64,000 nucleotides of DNA. It comes from an uncultured Prevotellaceae bacterium. GTDB taxonomy: Bacteria > Bacteroidota > Bacteroidia > Bacteroidales > Bacteroidaceae. The notes beneath the pieces are model-generated. The model did no database searches, was not told the origin of the DNA, and worked only from the letters and a program-made list of their open reading frames with translations. Made by a program: the position numbers and the translations under genes. Shown here in pieces: positions 36,297 through 46,386 of the stretch. Where the stretch lies: positions 1-64,000 of the forward strand of contig OMWI01000014.1 of NCBI GenBank assembly GCA_900314715.1, written 5' to 3'. Each line of letters begins with the position of its first letter. Position 1 is the stretch's first letter.

Positions 36297-37349
36297 ATGA
36301 ACAACAAACTGAATTATCTCGACAGAAACGAGTTTAATTTTGAACCTTCAGAAGAAGTGAAGGAAACACTGAATAATTTTGATTACGGAAAACTCTGTTT
36401 CTATACGCGCATTTACGACCAAGGAAAGAAGAGCATCTTTTCCGTACATCTTTCAGAACTATATAACATCGATGAAAAGCAAATCCTCATTGGATATGGT
36501 GCTGAAGACTTACTGAAAAAGTCTGTTCACTATTTCCTCACGTTGGGTGGTTCAAAGACCATGCTTATCCCCAAATACTCTTGGTGGTATTATAAATCCA
36601 TTGCAGACGAGGTACATGGAACAACGTTGCAATATCCCGTTTACGAGGAAGGTGACACGTTCCACTACGACTTTGATGGAATCAAGAAGATGGTTAACGA
36701 ATTACAACCGAAAATTCTATTGGTTGCTTCACCAAACAACCCAACTGGTAATGCATTGACGCCCGATGAAATGGAATACTTGGTTGGAATGGTGCCACAA
36801 TCAACGGTTTTGTTGGTAGATGAAGCATACGCTTCTTTCCTTTCGAGTGATGCATCCTATGTGAAGAAGCTCATCGAAAAGCATCCTAACATCATCATTT
36901 GTCGCACGCTCTCAAAATTCTACGGATTACCAGGACTTCGCATGGGATTCGGATTCATCGGACAAGGTGAGGAAATGGAACATTTTGCTAAGTACGCTAA
37001 CATGTATCTGGGATATGATCGTCTATCTGAAGACATTGCCATTGCCGCCATGAACAGCGATGCACATTATCGTAAGATTGCACAAGTGATGCAAGATGCG
37101 CGCGACATGTATACTAAGGATTTGGGTGCATTGCCAGGATTCAAGGTTTATCGCTCGTATGCCAATTTCATTCTCGTAAAATATCCCATCGAACTAAAAG
37201 ATGCCTTGCAACAAGAATTTGCCAACGAGTATTACAAGGTGAAATTCATGAATGAACCAGGCATTGACACGCACATGCGCATTACTTTGGGAAGAGCTGA
37301 ACAAAACCGCAAGGTATGTGACATCATCCTTAAGATTGCCAAGTCATGA
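36297..37349 (+). CDS. HisC/CobD-like PLP enzyme (fold type I)
   Basis: The 350-residue protein has the fold-I aminotransferase motifs SPNNPTGN (145-152), D175 in VDEAY, and the PLP lysine K207 in TLSKFYGLPGLRMGF. The general form is that of histidinol-phosphate aminotransferase or of the related phosphothreonine/phosphoserine decarboxylase CobD, but no histidine or cobalamin gene is nearby. Between a flippase-like gene and a cytidylyltransferase gene (four-base overlap at 37346-37349), a role in making an amino-headgroup such as phosphoethanolamine or aminoethylphosphonate is plausible. This is inference; an amino-acid aminotransferase is the alternative. Confidence 0.8.
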   Translation: MNNKLNYLDRNEFNFEPSEEVKETLNNFDYGKLCFYTRIYDQGKKSIFSVHLSELYNIDEKQILIGYGAEDLLKKSVHYFLTLGGSKTMLIPKYSWWYYKSIADEVHGTTLQYPVYEEGDTFHYDFDGIKKMVNELQPKILLVASPNNPTGNALTPDEMEYLVGMVPQSTVLLVDEAYASFLSSDASYVKKLIEKHPNIIICRTLSKFYGLPGLRMGFGFIGQGEEMEHFAKYANMYLGYDRLSEDIAIAAMNSDAHYRKIAQVMQDARDMYTKDLGALPGFKVYRSYANFILVKYPIELKDALQQEFANEYYKVKFMNEPGIDTHMRITLGRAEQNRKVCDIILKIAKS

Positions 37350-38089
37350 TAGGGGTTATTCTCGCAGCTGGTATGGCTCGTAGATTACGTCCATTAACCG
37401 ACGACAAACCTAAATGTTTGTTGAAGGTTGGTGAACGTACTCTGCTTGAGCGAACCATAAATGCCATGCAACAAGCAGGCATTACGGAGTTTGTTATAGT
37501 GACTGGCTATAGAGGTAATATGATTCGTGATTTCTTGGAAGATTATTCCAAACGAACGAAGTATCCTACTCCATCCTTCACGTTTTTGCATAATGCCGAT
37601 TACGAACACAACAACAACATATACTCATTGTGGATGGCAGGTAAAGTAGTGCGTGGTCGTGAATTCTTATTGATGGATAGTGATATTTTTTGCGATCCTG
37701 CTGCCGTAGTGCGCATCGCCAAAGAACCAGTTGCTGCATTGGCACTCAACCGCCATGAATTAGGTGCAGAGGAAATCAAGGTAATCGTGGACAAAGATGG
37801 CAATATCGTAGAAATAAACAAGACGTGTCGCCCAGAGGATGCGATGGGTGAATCGGTAGGAATAGAAAAAATCACGCCATCATATAGCGAAGCTCTCTAC
37901 AAGGAACTCGACCAAATGATATTGCAAGAATCTCTTATCAATATCTTCTACGAACGTGCTTTCGAACGCCTTATCCCACAAGGCCATACATTCCGCGTAA
38001 TTGATACGACGAATTATTTCTCATACGAACTTGACACTCCCGAAGACTTTGAACAAGCACAACGTCTGATGCCAGAGGAACTAAGGTAG
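37346..38089 (+). CDS. LicC-like sugar/choline-phosphate nucleotidyltransferase
   Basis: The 247-residue protein starts with the nucleotidyltransferase signature VILAAGMARRLRPLTDDKPKCLL and has the metal aspartates in LLMDSDIF (about 110-117). EINKTCRPEDAMGESVGI and the C-terminal DTPEDFEQAQRLM fit the phosphocholine cytidylyltransferase (LicC) group more than the dTDP-sugar group. It likely activates a phospho-alcohol or phosphonate with CTP. Its ATG overlaps the stop of the PLP enzyme gene (ATGA), and it ends the four-gene operon. Confidence 0.85.
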   Translation: MIGVILAAGMARRLRPLTDDKPKCLLKVGERTLLERTINAMQQAGITEFVIVTGYRGNMIRDFLEDYSKRTKYPTPSFTFLHNADYEHNNNIYSLWMAGKVVRGREFLLMDSDIFCDPAAVVRIAKEPVAALALNRHELGAEEIKVIVDKDGNIVEINKTCRPEDAMGESVGIEKITPSYSEALYKELDQMILQESLINIFYERAFERLIPQGHTFRVIDTTNYFSYELDTPEDFEQAQRLMPEELR

Positions 38090-38125
38090 TGAGAAGATTA
38101 TTCTAGAAGACCTAGAAATTCTAGT

Positions 38126-38140
38126 AGTCCTAGAAGGACT
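38126..38140. terminator. hairpin in a CTAGAA-type repeat tract
   Basis: AGTCCT-aga-AGGACT at 38126-38140 is a perfect stem inside a tract with repeated CCTAGAA/TTCTAG words (38101-38145), at the junction of convergent genes. Confidence 0.45.
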
Positions 38141-38186
38141 AGAAGATATATAAATCCCATTCACCCCATAAACCCTATATTCTTCC

Positions 38187-40463
38187 CTAAAACTTAAATC
38201 CTAAATTCACGTAATAGTAAAATTCCTTGGAAATATTGCTATACCCCACCGTCGCGCCGAGAGGTCCAAATGTGGAATTAAAGCAATATGTTAGTGACGA
38301 GCCAAGCATGGTACGATAATCCAACAGTTCACTCACCTTTGGAGCATCTTGCGCAGCAGCGAACTTCAGTTGGATAACACTACTTTTTGTCAAACTCAAT
38401 TGTCCCATCAATTGAGCCGCAAGTATCTTGTCACGTGCACGTTCAATATACGCCACTCCAGGGAATGGAATTTGCTGGAATACATAATGCGAGAAGAAAG
38501 GACCACCCATCACATTTCCAAGAATTGAGGGAAGATAAGTACCAAATATTAAACGTCCATAAAGCATTGGTTGAATGGTGAGAATATTGTTCACTGGAAA
38601 TGACATTCTCCACATGGCACTATACTCACGCATTCCTGCTGAATTCTTCAACTTTACGAAATTATCCGTGTAATAGCCAAACTTTGCCGTAAACTTCGCT
38701 CCCTTCGTAGGAATGAACCAATGGTTTTCGCTATTGTAATCCACCTGTGCCTGATAAACAAAGAAATGCTCGTTATCGAATAACTCCATCTGGCTCTCAG
38801 GACGATAATTGACAAGTAGATTATTATAATGGTAATAATCCCATTTGGCTCCAGCATTAACATTGAAATTGCGCGTGTTAAAGTTTATCAATTGCAATTC
38901 TACCGTATGCTGGTTGTAAGTCATGTTATAATACTTCTCTCCCTTCTGATAGAGATTGATGTCATTGTGACGGAACACATACGAAAGCGTTGGACGAATG
39001 TAACTCCTTGGTTGTATGGCGAAGTCAGCCCTTGCCATAATTCGTTTTCCCAATCTCAATGTAAAATCTACATGAGCGGGAACACTCGTACGCAACGGGA
39101 AATCAGCATTGGCTTGCAATGCCACCATCTCTTCATTGTCGAAACGCAATCCCAGATTCACTTGGTTATTCTTCTTCGTTCCTGCCGTAAATGTTACAAT
39201 CACCTCGTCTTTGTTTCCATCTGGATCAACGGTAAATCCGTATTGGGCAGATTGATAGAAAAGATCCATACGAATGGAAGTAGTCACCAAGTTAGCAAGG
39301 TTTGCATCGATAATATCGCCTTTGTTCAAACCAAACTTACTATGTAAGAACAACTCATCCATTTTACTCATCATCTCGAAACGTACATCCTTGATTCGGT
39401 AACGTTTCTCGATGGAAATAGACTTCTGTGGAATCTGGGGATGAAGATCGCTTTCAGTTACCTCGCCCAATAAGTCTCGCAATTCCATGAAATCATTCCA
39501 ATGACTCATCGCTGCTTCCTCACCACGATGGATTAACGTGTCAATGGCAGCCGAACTAAAACTTGCCGAACTATATCCCTCTACGTTTACCATAATGGGC
39601 AAGTCGGTCATATCAAGATTTTGTTCATACTTGTTTTTACAATTGAAATCCACTATCTGCAACAACACACTGGACGTAGAATTCAATTCGCTGGCCGTTC
39701 TGAGTTTATTTTGCACATTAACTCCGATGATATAATCAGCCCCCATCTCCTTCGCAATATCGACGGGAAAGTTATTTCTCAAGCCACCGTCAACCAATAC
39801 CATATCGCCAATCCTTACTGGGGAGAATGCACCAGGTATTGACATGCTGGCTCGCATCGCTCTTCCCAAAACGCCACTATGGAAGACATATTCCGTATTG
39901 TCTACGAGATTTGTCGCTACACATGCAAATGGAATCGGTAATTGGTTAAAGTCGATGGAGTCATTATAAGGTTCCGTGAGTTTCTGAAACAATGGTGCTA
40001 AATTCTTACCCGTAAGAAATCCTCCTTCTGATGTTTTAGTCCCCTTCTTACCTATATTGATGGTTTTAGAAATAATATAGGTGTTCTGCATCTCTCGATC
40101 ACGCAAACTTTGATGACTCAAGTCCTCACGGTCGGAAAGTAGATACGACCAATTTTGCATACGCACGATAGAGTCAAGCGTATGTGCATCATTACCGCAA
40201 GCGTAAAGACCGCCGACAATACTACCCATACTCGTTCCTACAATCATGTCGATGGGAATACCAGCACGTTCTATCACCTTCAACGCACCAATATGAGCAA
40301 CACCTTTAGCGCCTCCGCCACTAAGAACTATGGCTACTTTCTTGCGCTTTTTAGCTGGAGCACTTGTAGACGATGTCTGATTGTCGTACGATATTTCATC
40401 AATGGCGTGTATATCACCGATACACAGGCACAAAAGAAGCAAAAACACGGATAATCTTTTCAT
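38187..40463 (-). CDS. patatin-like phospholipase fused to a BamA/TamA-type outer membrane barrel
   Basis: The protein is 758 residues from ATG 40463 (MKRLSVFLLLLCLCIGDIHA, a signal peptide; the nine codons before it are left out). The patatin domain has the oxyanion loop SGGGAKGVAHIGAL, the GTSMGS nucleophile elbow with the catalytic serine, and VDGGLRNNFP with the catalytic aspartate. One POTRA-like domain (about 345-420) and a C-terminal barrel ending in an aromatic residue (YVNLGFKF) follow, the PlpD-like plan of type Vd autotransporters. It probably hydrolyses phospholipids at the cell surface. It lies 31 bases after the DUF5107 gene. A TACCTTTG word at 40469-40476 is very close to the start. 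Confidence 0.9.
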   Translation of the reverse strand: MKRLSVFLLLLCLCIGDIHAIDEISYDNQTSSTSAPAKKRKKVAIVLSGGGAKGVAHIGALKVIERAGIPIDMIVGTSMGSIVGGLYACGNDAHTLDSIVRMQNWSYLLSDREDLSHQSLRDREMQNTYIISKTINIGKKGTKTSEGGFLTGKNLAPLFQKLTEPYNDSIDFNQLPIPFACVATNLVDNTEYVFHSGVLGRAMRASMSIPGAFSPVRIGDMVLVDGGLRNNFPVDIAKEMGADYIIGVNVQNKLRTASELNSTSSVLLQIVDFNCKNKYEQNLDMTDLPIMVNVEGYSSASFSSAAIDTLIHRGEEAAMSHWNDFMELRDLLGEVTESDLHPQIPQKSISIEKRYRIKDVRFEMMSKMDELFLHSKFGLNKGDIIDANLANLVTTSIRMDLFYQSAQYGFTVDPDGNKDEVIVTFTAGTKKNNQVNLGLRFDNEEMVALQANADFPLRTSVPAHVDFTLRLGKRIMARADFAIQPRSYIRPTLSYVFRHNDINLYQKGEKYYNMTYNQHTVELQLINFNTRNFNVNAGAKWDYYHYNNLLVNYRPESQMELFDNEHFFVYQAQVDYNSENHWFIPTKGAKFTAKFGYYTDNFVKLKNSAGMREYSAMWRMSFPVNNILTIQPMLYGRLIFGTYLPSILGNVMGGPFFSHYVFQQIPFPGVAYIERARDKILAAQLMGQLSLTKSSVIQLKFAAAQDAPKVSELLDYRTMLGSSLTYCFNSTFGPLGATVGYSNISKEFYYYVNLGFKF

Positions 40464-40494
40464 GTTTACAAAGGTATTAAAAAAGAGCAATAAA

Positions 40495-43400
40495 TCAATC
40501 GCTTTCCCTTTCTTTTTTCAACACAAGACTTCTTAGAGCCTGTATTCCTTGATGATTGATGTCGAGCATCTCTACTTCATGAAGATATTGCAAACCTTTA
40601 TTGGTTTCTCCAAGACCCATATAACCCAAGGCAAGCATATACTTACAATGAATAAGGTTCTTTCGGTCGGGCGAATCTTCCCATATCAACAAGTCGGGGA
40701 GACTAACGGCGAAATAATCCATCACTTGTTTCTCGAAGATATGTTGTTTTCCGTAGTTCACCAACTTATAGAACTTCCCGTTAGCCTCAGCTTTGCGATT
40801 GAGTTTAAGCAATGCCATTCCTTGATAGAATATCTTGTCGGGTTTTGCATCATTATAGTACATCGCCGCGGCTGGTTCCAACTGTCCTTTCGTTGCCATT
40901 TGCCAATAATATTGCGCCTTTTCCAAGTCTCCTTTCTTCTCGTATGCCAAGCCGAGGAAATAATGGAAGTCGTTTTCTTGTGCGCCATAAAGTTTTCCTT
41001 CACCCAAATGATGCGGATATTCCAAGCATTCTTTCAACAAACGAATGGCCTCGTCAATTCGCGATGAATCGTTCAGATATTGCTTAGCCAATTCCAAACG
41101 ACAAATCTGATATTGAGCGGGCACCTTTCCTTCACCTCCTTCCCACGGATGGAATTGATGAGCATCCAATTTACGCATGGCTTCCTCATAAAGTCCCAAT
41201 TGGTTGAGCAACGTGATTTCCTCCAACAACAAGTCGTCACGTTCTGCGATGAGTTGAGGATATTTTTGAAGGTGTTGTAAACGGAAATCATGCGGACGTT
41301 GCAAACGACGATAAAGTTGATCCAATTCCATGAGAATGCGCGAATCGGTTGTATCAAGTGCGAAAGCCTTTTCCATGTATTCCACTGCCTCATTTTGTTG
41401 GTCTTGCTTGTTGAATCGTGCCAACGCCAGATTGCGCCATACCGTTGGGAAATTCGCATCGAGTTTAGCTGATAATTCCCAATTCTCTATAGCAAGGTCG
41501 TATTGTCGTTTATCATAATAGAGACAACCTAAATAATATGGTGCACGTGCTCCATCGGGATTCAATGATTTTGCGGCGTTCAACACGATGATGTCTTCCA
41601 ATCGATTGGGGAAGCAATAATCAGATGAGATAGTTTCCGCTTGTTCGAAACAACGCTTTGCATCTTCCGTCTTTCCCTGTCCTATCTTGCAATAACCGAT
41701 GTAGTAAGCGGTAAGTGGAGAGGTAGATAACAATTCATTTGCCACACCTGGAATAGTCAATACCTTCTCTGCTTCTTCCCACAATCCAGCTTGCGCATAA
41801 TCCAAAGCCAACTCATGATAGTTGTATACGTTTCCATGCATGAGTTCTACGATGCGTTGAAGAGGTTCCTCACTTCCCGTTAAGAGATATTCTTCAAACA
41901 TGCAACCATAATTAAACGGGTCTATTTGATATGATTCTCTTATCCATGAAAGTGCTTGTTCCTTACGTCCCAACTTTCGAAGAATCGTAGCCTTTAATGC
42001 ACGCGCCTTATGATTATGCGAATTGCTAATCAAACAACGTTCCACCTCTTCGAACGCATCTTCCAATCGCCATTCACCTACGCTGATACAAGCAGCCTCG
42101 AAATATCCTGCATCTGCCCAACCTTTATTCCACGTTGATTTCCAGAACCATTCGTAAGCCTCAGCATTGCGGTTTTGGTATTTCAAAGACAAAGCCAAGT
42201 TGAATAACGGTTCTCCTTCGTATGGATTAGGATTGCGCTTTTGCCATACTTTCACGGCCCTACGCAAATAACCTTCAGCACGTTCAAAACGTCCACGACG
42301 CAAATACCAAAGTCCTATCTGATTCAGACAACGCACGTCGTTAGGGTCTCTACGCAACGCCTCTTCGTAATAATCGAGAGCCGACCATGTTGCATGGCGA
42401 TATTGTTCCAAGTGTAGACCTGTCAAATAGAGTTGGTCTACCGTCTTTGTATCTGTTGGTGGCAATGCCGCTTCTGCCGCATCTGGAATGGGACGAATCT
42501 CATCAGGCTCGGCAGACCATGAAAGCAACACGCGTCCTTGATATGGATGATTGTTGCAAGTTTTAGGTTGCTCTTGTCCTTCGAAAACCTTACTGATGAC
42601 GAAAGACAAATCGCTGAGTTTGGAATCGCCAACTTCCACGATTTCATCTATTATGTTTACGGGTGATAAACATAGTATTTGGTTGAAGTAAACACTATCT
42701 TTACGATTGCTTAATACTATCTGTACTTTTTGGTCAGATGTTGCCAACACTTGGAAACGTACTTTTTTGTTCGATTCTTCTTGAATGTTGAAAACAAAAT
42801 CCTTGCTGGCTTGCTTCACAACACCTAACTCACGATAAGGCATGAAGTATTGCACGAATTGTTTTTCCTCGTATGGCATCAGCCAAGTAAAATCGGGTTG
42901 GTTTTCCGTATATACGCCCGCCATTAATTCGATGTATGGGCGGAAGACACCCTTATCGTCTTCATCCGTAAGATTACGATCCCAAGCTTGACCGAAATCC
43001 CCGTTTCCCCAAGTCCATTGTTTCTTACCCGGAGAGAAATGATGACTTGCCACATGGAGCATTCCGCCCTTCGTATCGTTTTCATATCCGCCCTCGAAAT
43101 TATATTTCGAATTCACGGCCATATATGAAGTGGGCACCTTGATATTCTTATAGTTAGAAATATCTACACCCGTGGAATAATCCATCTTATAATACGTTCC
43201 CGTGGCAATCGGAAATGAAGAGACAGCTCGCTTTCCATGGTCGAAAACGGCATTCACATCGGGTGGGAAAACACTTTGGTATTCGTCGTTAACCTCTACG
43301 GCTGGATTCGCCCACCATAGGAATGTTTGCGGAAGGGATGTTCTATTAGACACGCGTCCTTGTATTTCCAAGTAAGCACAACCAGGACGCAATGTAAAAC

Positions 43401-43875
43401 CAGCCATTCCCTTTTGATGGAACATCCTTTCCATCTCGTTTACCCATACCGTAACACTTCCGTCTTCATGGCTTTCGATGGTAGCATCAATGGGTAAGTA
43501 AGTGGAAGGTCGATGATGTTGAGGCCAATTAAACTCTATTCCACCGCTAATCCAAGGTCCTGTCAACCCTACCAATGCAGGTTTGATGACATGGTTATAA
43601 TAGACGAAATGGCGTTGTTTAATCTTGTCGTAAGCCATTTGCACGCGACCGCCCAATTCGGGTAGAATCATCACCTTGATATATTCGTTTTCCATCCAAA
43701 TGGCATGATATTCGCAATCTACCTTCGTATCGCTGATACTTTCAACGACTGGATAAGGATACACCACTCCGCTTGAACCTTGATAAACTCTCTTCTCCAA
43801 AAAGATAGGATTCTTCTCAGCCTTCCCGATTTCATAAGTAGGAATCGTAACGATTTCTCTCCAAGCTTTTGCCAT
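40495..43875 (-). CDS. DUF5107 and TPR-repeat protein
   Basis: The 1126-residue protein lacks a signal peptide. Residues about 20-340 form a DUF5107 domain with galactose-mutarotase-like beta-sandwich features (LPELGGRV, GPWISGGIEFNWPQHHRPS, LWWANPAVEV). From about 475 to the end it is a superhelix of TPR repeats (for example ALRRDPNDVRCLNQIGLWYLRRGRFERAE). Such proteins often occur beside sugar transport or glycosidase genes, and a sugar-binding or sugar-sensing scaffold is a reasonable guess. It lies 32 bases after a sugar porter gene on the same strand, so a shared transcript is likely. Confidence 0.85.
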   Translation of the reverse strand: MAKAWREIVTIPTYEIGKAEKNPIFLEKRVYQGSSGVVYPYPVVESISDTKVDCEYHAIWMENEYIKVMILPELGGRVQMAYDKIKQRHFVYYNHVIKPALVGLTGPWISGGIEFNWPQHHRPSTYLPIDATIESHEDGSVTVWVNEMERMFHQKGMAGFTLRPGCAYLEIQGRVSNRTSLPQTFLWWANPAVEVNDEYQSVFPPDVNAVFDHGKRAVSSFPIATGTYYKMDYSTGVDISNYKNIKVPTSYMAVNSKYNFEGGYENDTKGGMLHVASHHFSPGKKQWTWGNGDFGQAWDRNLTDEDDKGVFRPYIELMAGVYTENQPDFTWLMPYEEKQFVQYFMPYRELGVVKQASKDFVFNIQEESNKKVRFQVLATSDQKVQIVLSNRKDSVYFNQILCLSPVNIIDEIVEVGDSKLSDLSFVISKVFEGQEQPKTCNNHPYQGRVLLSWSAEPDEIRPIPDAAEAALPPTDTKTVDQLYLTGLHLEQYRHATWSALDYYEEALRRDPNDVRCLNQIGLWYLRRGRFERAEGYLRRAVKVWQKRNPNPYEGEPLFNLALSLKYQNRNAEAYEWFWKSTWNKGWADAGYFEAACISVGEWRLEDAFEEVERCLISNSHNHKARALKATILRKLGRKEQALSWIRESYQIDPFNYGCMFEEYLLTGSEEPLQRIVELMHGNVYNYHELALDYAQAGLWEEAEKVLTIPGVANELLSTSPLTAYYIGYCKIGQGKTEDAKRCFEQAETISSDYCFPNRLEDIIVLNAAKSLNPDGARAPYYLGCLYYDKRQYDLAIENWELSAKLDANFPTVWRNLALARFNKQDQQNEAVEYMEKAFALDTTDSRILMELDQLYRRLQRPHDFRLQHLQKYPQLIAERDDLLLEEITLLNQLGLYEEAMRKLDAHQFHPWEGGEGKVPAQYQICRLELAKQYLNDSSRIDEAIRLLKECLEYPHHLGEGKLYGAQENDFHYFLGLAYEKKGDLEKAQYYWQMATKGQLEPAAAMYYNDAKPDKIFYQGMALLKLNRKAEANGKFYKLVNYGKQHIFEKQVMDYFAVSLPDLLIWEDSPDRKNLIHCKYMLALGYMGLGETNKGLQYLHEVEMLDINHQGIQALRSLVLKKERESD

Positions 43876-43907
43876 GATTATTTCAAGTTATAGAGTTTTA
43901 TTTTTTC

Positions 43908-45308
43908 TCACTTCTCACGATTCACCAATTCTTTCTCAAGCTCTTCCAATGATTTTCCCTTTGTTTCTGGACAACGTTTTAAGAAGAATAATAAGCCACA
44001 GATACAAATGGCAGAATAAATCCAGAATGTTCCACTACTTCCCAAACTGGCATTCAACGACGGGAAAGAGAATGTTAGCGTGCAACATCCCACCCATAGG
44101 GCAAACGTGCAAGTGGCCATAGCTACGCCTCGAATGCGATTGGGGAATATTTCTGAAAGCAACACCCATGTTACGGGACCTAAAGACATGGCGTAACAAG
44201 CAATGGCAGCCACCACGAGAATCACCATGAAGAAGCCCGTGATGTGGAGATAATAACACGTACCGAGTATCAAATAAATGATTCCCAATCCACAAGCACC
44301 GAAAAGCATCAGACTCCTACGTCCTAATCTATCCACCGTGTATAAGGCAACGATGGTAAACACCACATTGGCGATTCCCGTAATCACGATATTAAACAAC
44401 ACGTCGCCTACACTATATCCTGCGGCAGAGAAAATCTCTTGCGCATAATTGAATATCACGTTAGTTCCACACCATTGTTGGAATACGGCAATCACAATTC
44501 CTAACGTGAGAACGGCAGCATATTGCTTGGTAAATAAGGTTCGTAATCCTCCTTGTTCCTGTGCTTGTTCTGTAGCCAAACTTTCACGAATATTCAACAA
44601 CTCCGCTTCAGCATACGACAATCCTCCCACGCGGTTTAGCGTTTGCTTGGCTTGTTCCGCAAAACCATGTAATGCTTGCCAACGAGGACTCTCTGGTATA
44701 AAGAAAGACAATATCAAGAACGACATGGCTGGTACCGTTTCAGCCCAAAACATCCAACGCCATCCCATTTGTCCGTTCCATGATGCAAGTATGTCTGAAT
44801 CGGTAAATGTTACGGGTACTGGATCAGCCAATTGCCAATTGACGATTTGTGCGCCAAGTATTCCCAATACGATAGTCATTTGGTTCAACGACACGAGTTT
44901 TCCTCGTATCTCACTTGGCGACACTTCAGCGATATACATCGGTGAAAGGGCAGATGCCACACCAATTCCCATACCACCCACGAAGCGTGCTATATTAAAT
45001 AAGGTAAAGTCGTTAAACAATCCCGTGGCTATCGCGGAGACGGTAAACAAGATGGCGGCAACAATCAAAAGAGGCTTCCTACCATACTTGTCAGCTAACG
45101 CCCCTGCTACCATAGCACCAATCAGACAACCCACCAACGCGGTTGACATGGCTACTCCTTGCATCAACGGAGAATGACTGATGCCAAAATACAATTCGTA
45201 AAACGGCTTTGCACCGCCGATGACCACCCAATCATAACCGAAGAGTAGTCCTCCCATGGCGGAAACAAGGCAAATGAAATAGATAAATCGTTGATGATAT
45301 GTTTTCAT
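43908..45308 (-). CDS. MFS sugar porter (XylE/AraE type)
   Basis: The 466-residue protein has 12 membrane helices and the sugar-porter signatures: GGLLFGYDWVVIGGA in TM1, ADKYGRKPLL in loop 2-3, RFVGGMGIGVASALSPMYIAEVSPSEIRG in TM4-5, PESPRW after TM6, VDRLGRR in loop 8-9 and PETKGKSLEELE after TM12. It should import a pentose or hexose with protons. The AraC regulator upstream and the DUF5107 gene downstream suggest one sugar-use module; the actual sugar cannot be decided. Confidence 0.92.
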   Translation of the reverse strand: MKTYHQRFIYFICLVSAMGGLLFGYDWVVIGGAKPFYELYFGISHSPLMQGVAMSTALVGCLIGAMVAGALADKYGRKPLLIVAAILFTVSAIATGLFNDFTLFNIARFVGGMGIGVASALSPMYIAEVSPSEIRGKLVSLNQMTIVLGILGAQIVNWQLADPVPVTFTDSDILASWNGQMGWRWMFWAETVPAMSFLILSFFIPESPRWQALHGFAEQAKQTLNRVGGLSYAEAELLNIRESLATEQAQEQGGLRTLFTKQYAAVLTLGIVIAVFQQWCGTNVIFNYAQEIFSAAGYSVGDVLFNIVITGIANVVFTIVALYTVDRLGRRSLMLFGACGLGIIYLILGTCYYLHITGFFMVILVVAAIACYAMSLGPVTWVLLSEIFPNRIRGVAMATCTFALWVGCCTLTFSFPSLNASLGSSGTFWIYSAICICGLLFFLKRCPETKGKSLEELEKELVNREK

Positions 45309-45348
45309 GATATGATATAATGATTTTCAGCACTCAAAAGCCTTCGTC

Positions 45349-46263
45349 TCACTTTCTCAAGTTCTTACGGAAAATAGTGGGTGAAACCCCTAATTTAGCC
45401 TTTACGAAACGTCCAAAGAAGGATAAGTTTGGAAAATGAAATTCATTGGAAATCTCCTTCACCGACATATCAGTATAACGCAAACGATGCTCAACCGCCA
45501 AGGCGGTAGCTTCACGAACGAAATCGTATGCATGTCGCCCCGTGTGTTTTGAAACCATCGAAGAGAGATATTTGGGAGAAACATTGAGCAATTTCGCAAA
45601 CTCTCTAACGCTTCGGATATGTCCTTCGTGTTCATGCACTAACTCTACGAAATGCCTCACGAGCGAGTCGTCTTGCACCATTTGCTTCTCTTCTTCTTGT
45701 CGGATAAGATTAGAAATCTGCTTCTCCACGATGGAAAAAAGTTGCAAACTCAATGCCGTCAACAATCCGTGGAGGATTTCACGACGAAAGCGACAATCCT
45801 CTGATTCCATTAGTTTCTCGCGAATCAGTTGATAATAGCATCGCTCACCATCAATGTCTTTCCTTGACAAATTAAATACGGGGTGTTTATGAATGTAAAG
45901 AAGATCTCTGCTCAATTGCTTGTCAATGAACAACATGTTGTCAAACAATCTTCGTCTAAAACACAATGCTTTGTATCTCATGTCAATACTAACCATGAAA
46001 TCATCCAGCACCGAACCTGGTTGACAGATATACATCTGTTTTTCCCCTATCTCTACGGTTTCACCGTCTTGTCTGAAACTAATACGACCTTTATAGCATA
46101 CTATCACGATAACGTAGTCAACTTTCAAAAAGTTGTTTTTTACCACATTCGTGGTGTCATCTATAAGAATAATATCACCGTCATCGATACTCAAATAACA
46201 ATTCTGATTATCGTCTTGGTTCGAATTAATCTTTGGATTGATTTCTATAGGAGATTCTTGCAT
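45349..46263 (-). CDS. AraC-family transcription regulator
   Basis: The 304-residue protein has an N-terminal cupin-like sensing domain (ISFRQDGETVEIGEKQMYICQPG, about 55-80) and a C-terminal double helix-turn-helix (VREFAKLLNVSPKYLSSMVSKHTGRHAYDFVRE, then SVKEISNEFHFPNLSFFGRFVKAKLGVSPTIFRK). The wording fits the AraC type 'pentose/xylose' activators in Bacteroidetes. A -7 motif TACCTTTG lies at 46289-46296 on the minus strand. It is 40 bases before the sugar porter gene, which it probably regulates. Confidence 0.92.
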   Translation of the reverse strand: MQESPIEINPKINSNQDDNQNCYLSIDDGDIILIDDTTNVVKNNFLKVDYVIVIVCYKGRISFRQDGETVEIGEKQMYICQPGSVLDDFMVSIDMRYKALCFRRRLFDNMLFIDKQLSRDLLYIHKHPVFNLSRKDIDGERCYYQLIREKLMESEDCRFRREILHGLLTALSLQLFSIVEKQISNLIRQEEEKQMVQDDSLVRHFVELVHEHEGHIRSVREFAKLLNVSPKYLSSMVSKHTGRHAYDFVREATALAVEHRLRYTDMSVKEISNEFHFPNLSFFGRFVKAKLGVSPTIFRKNLRK

Positions 46264-46386
46264 ACGTAATGAGGGGTTTTGTTCTTTACAAAGGTACGAA
46301 TTAATTTTAAACTATCGGCATAATTGGATAAAATTTGATGGTGTTCTCCCTATTTTCATGAAAAAACGCCAATATCCAAAACTTAT

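Noticed and set aside
40469-40476. TACCTTTG as the -7 promoter of the patatin-like gene
   Set aside because: It would place the transcription start almost at the ATG; read-through from the DUF5107 gene is simpler, so it was not listed as a promoter.
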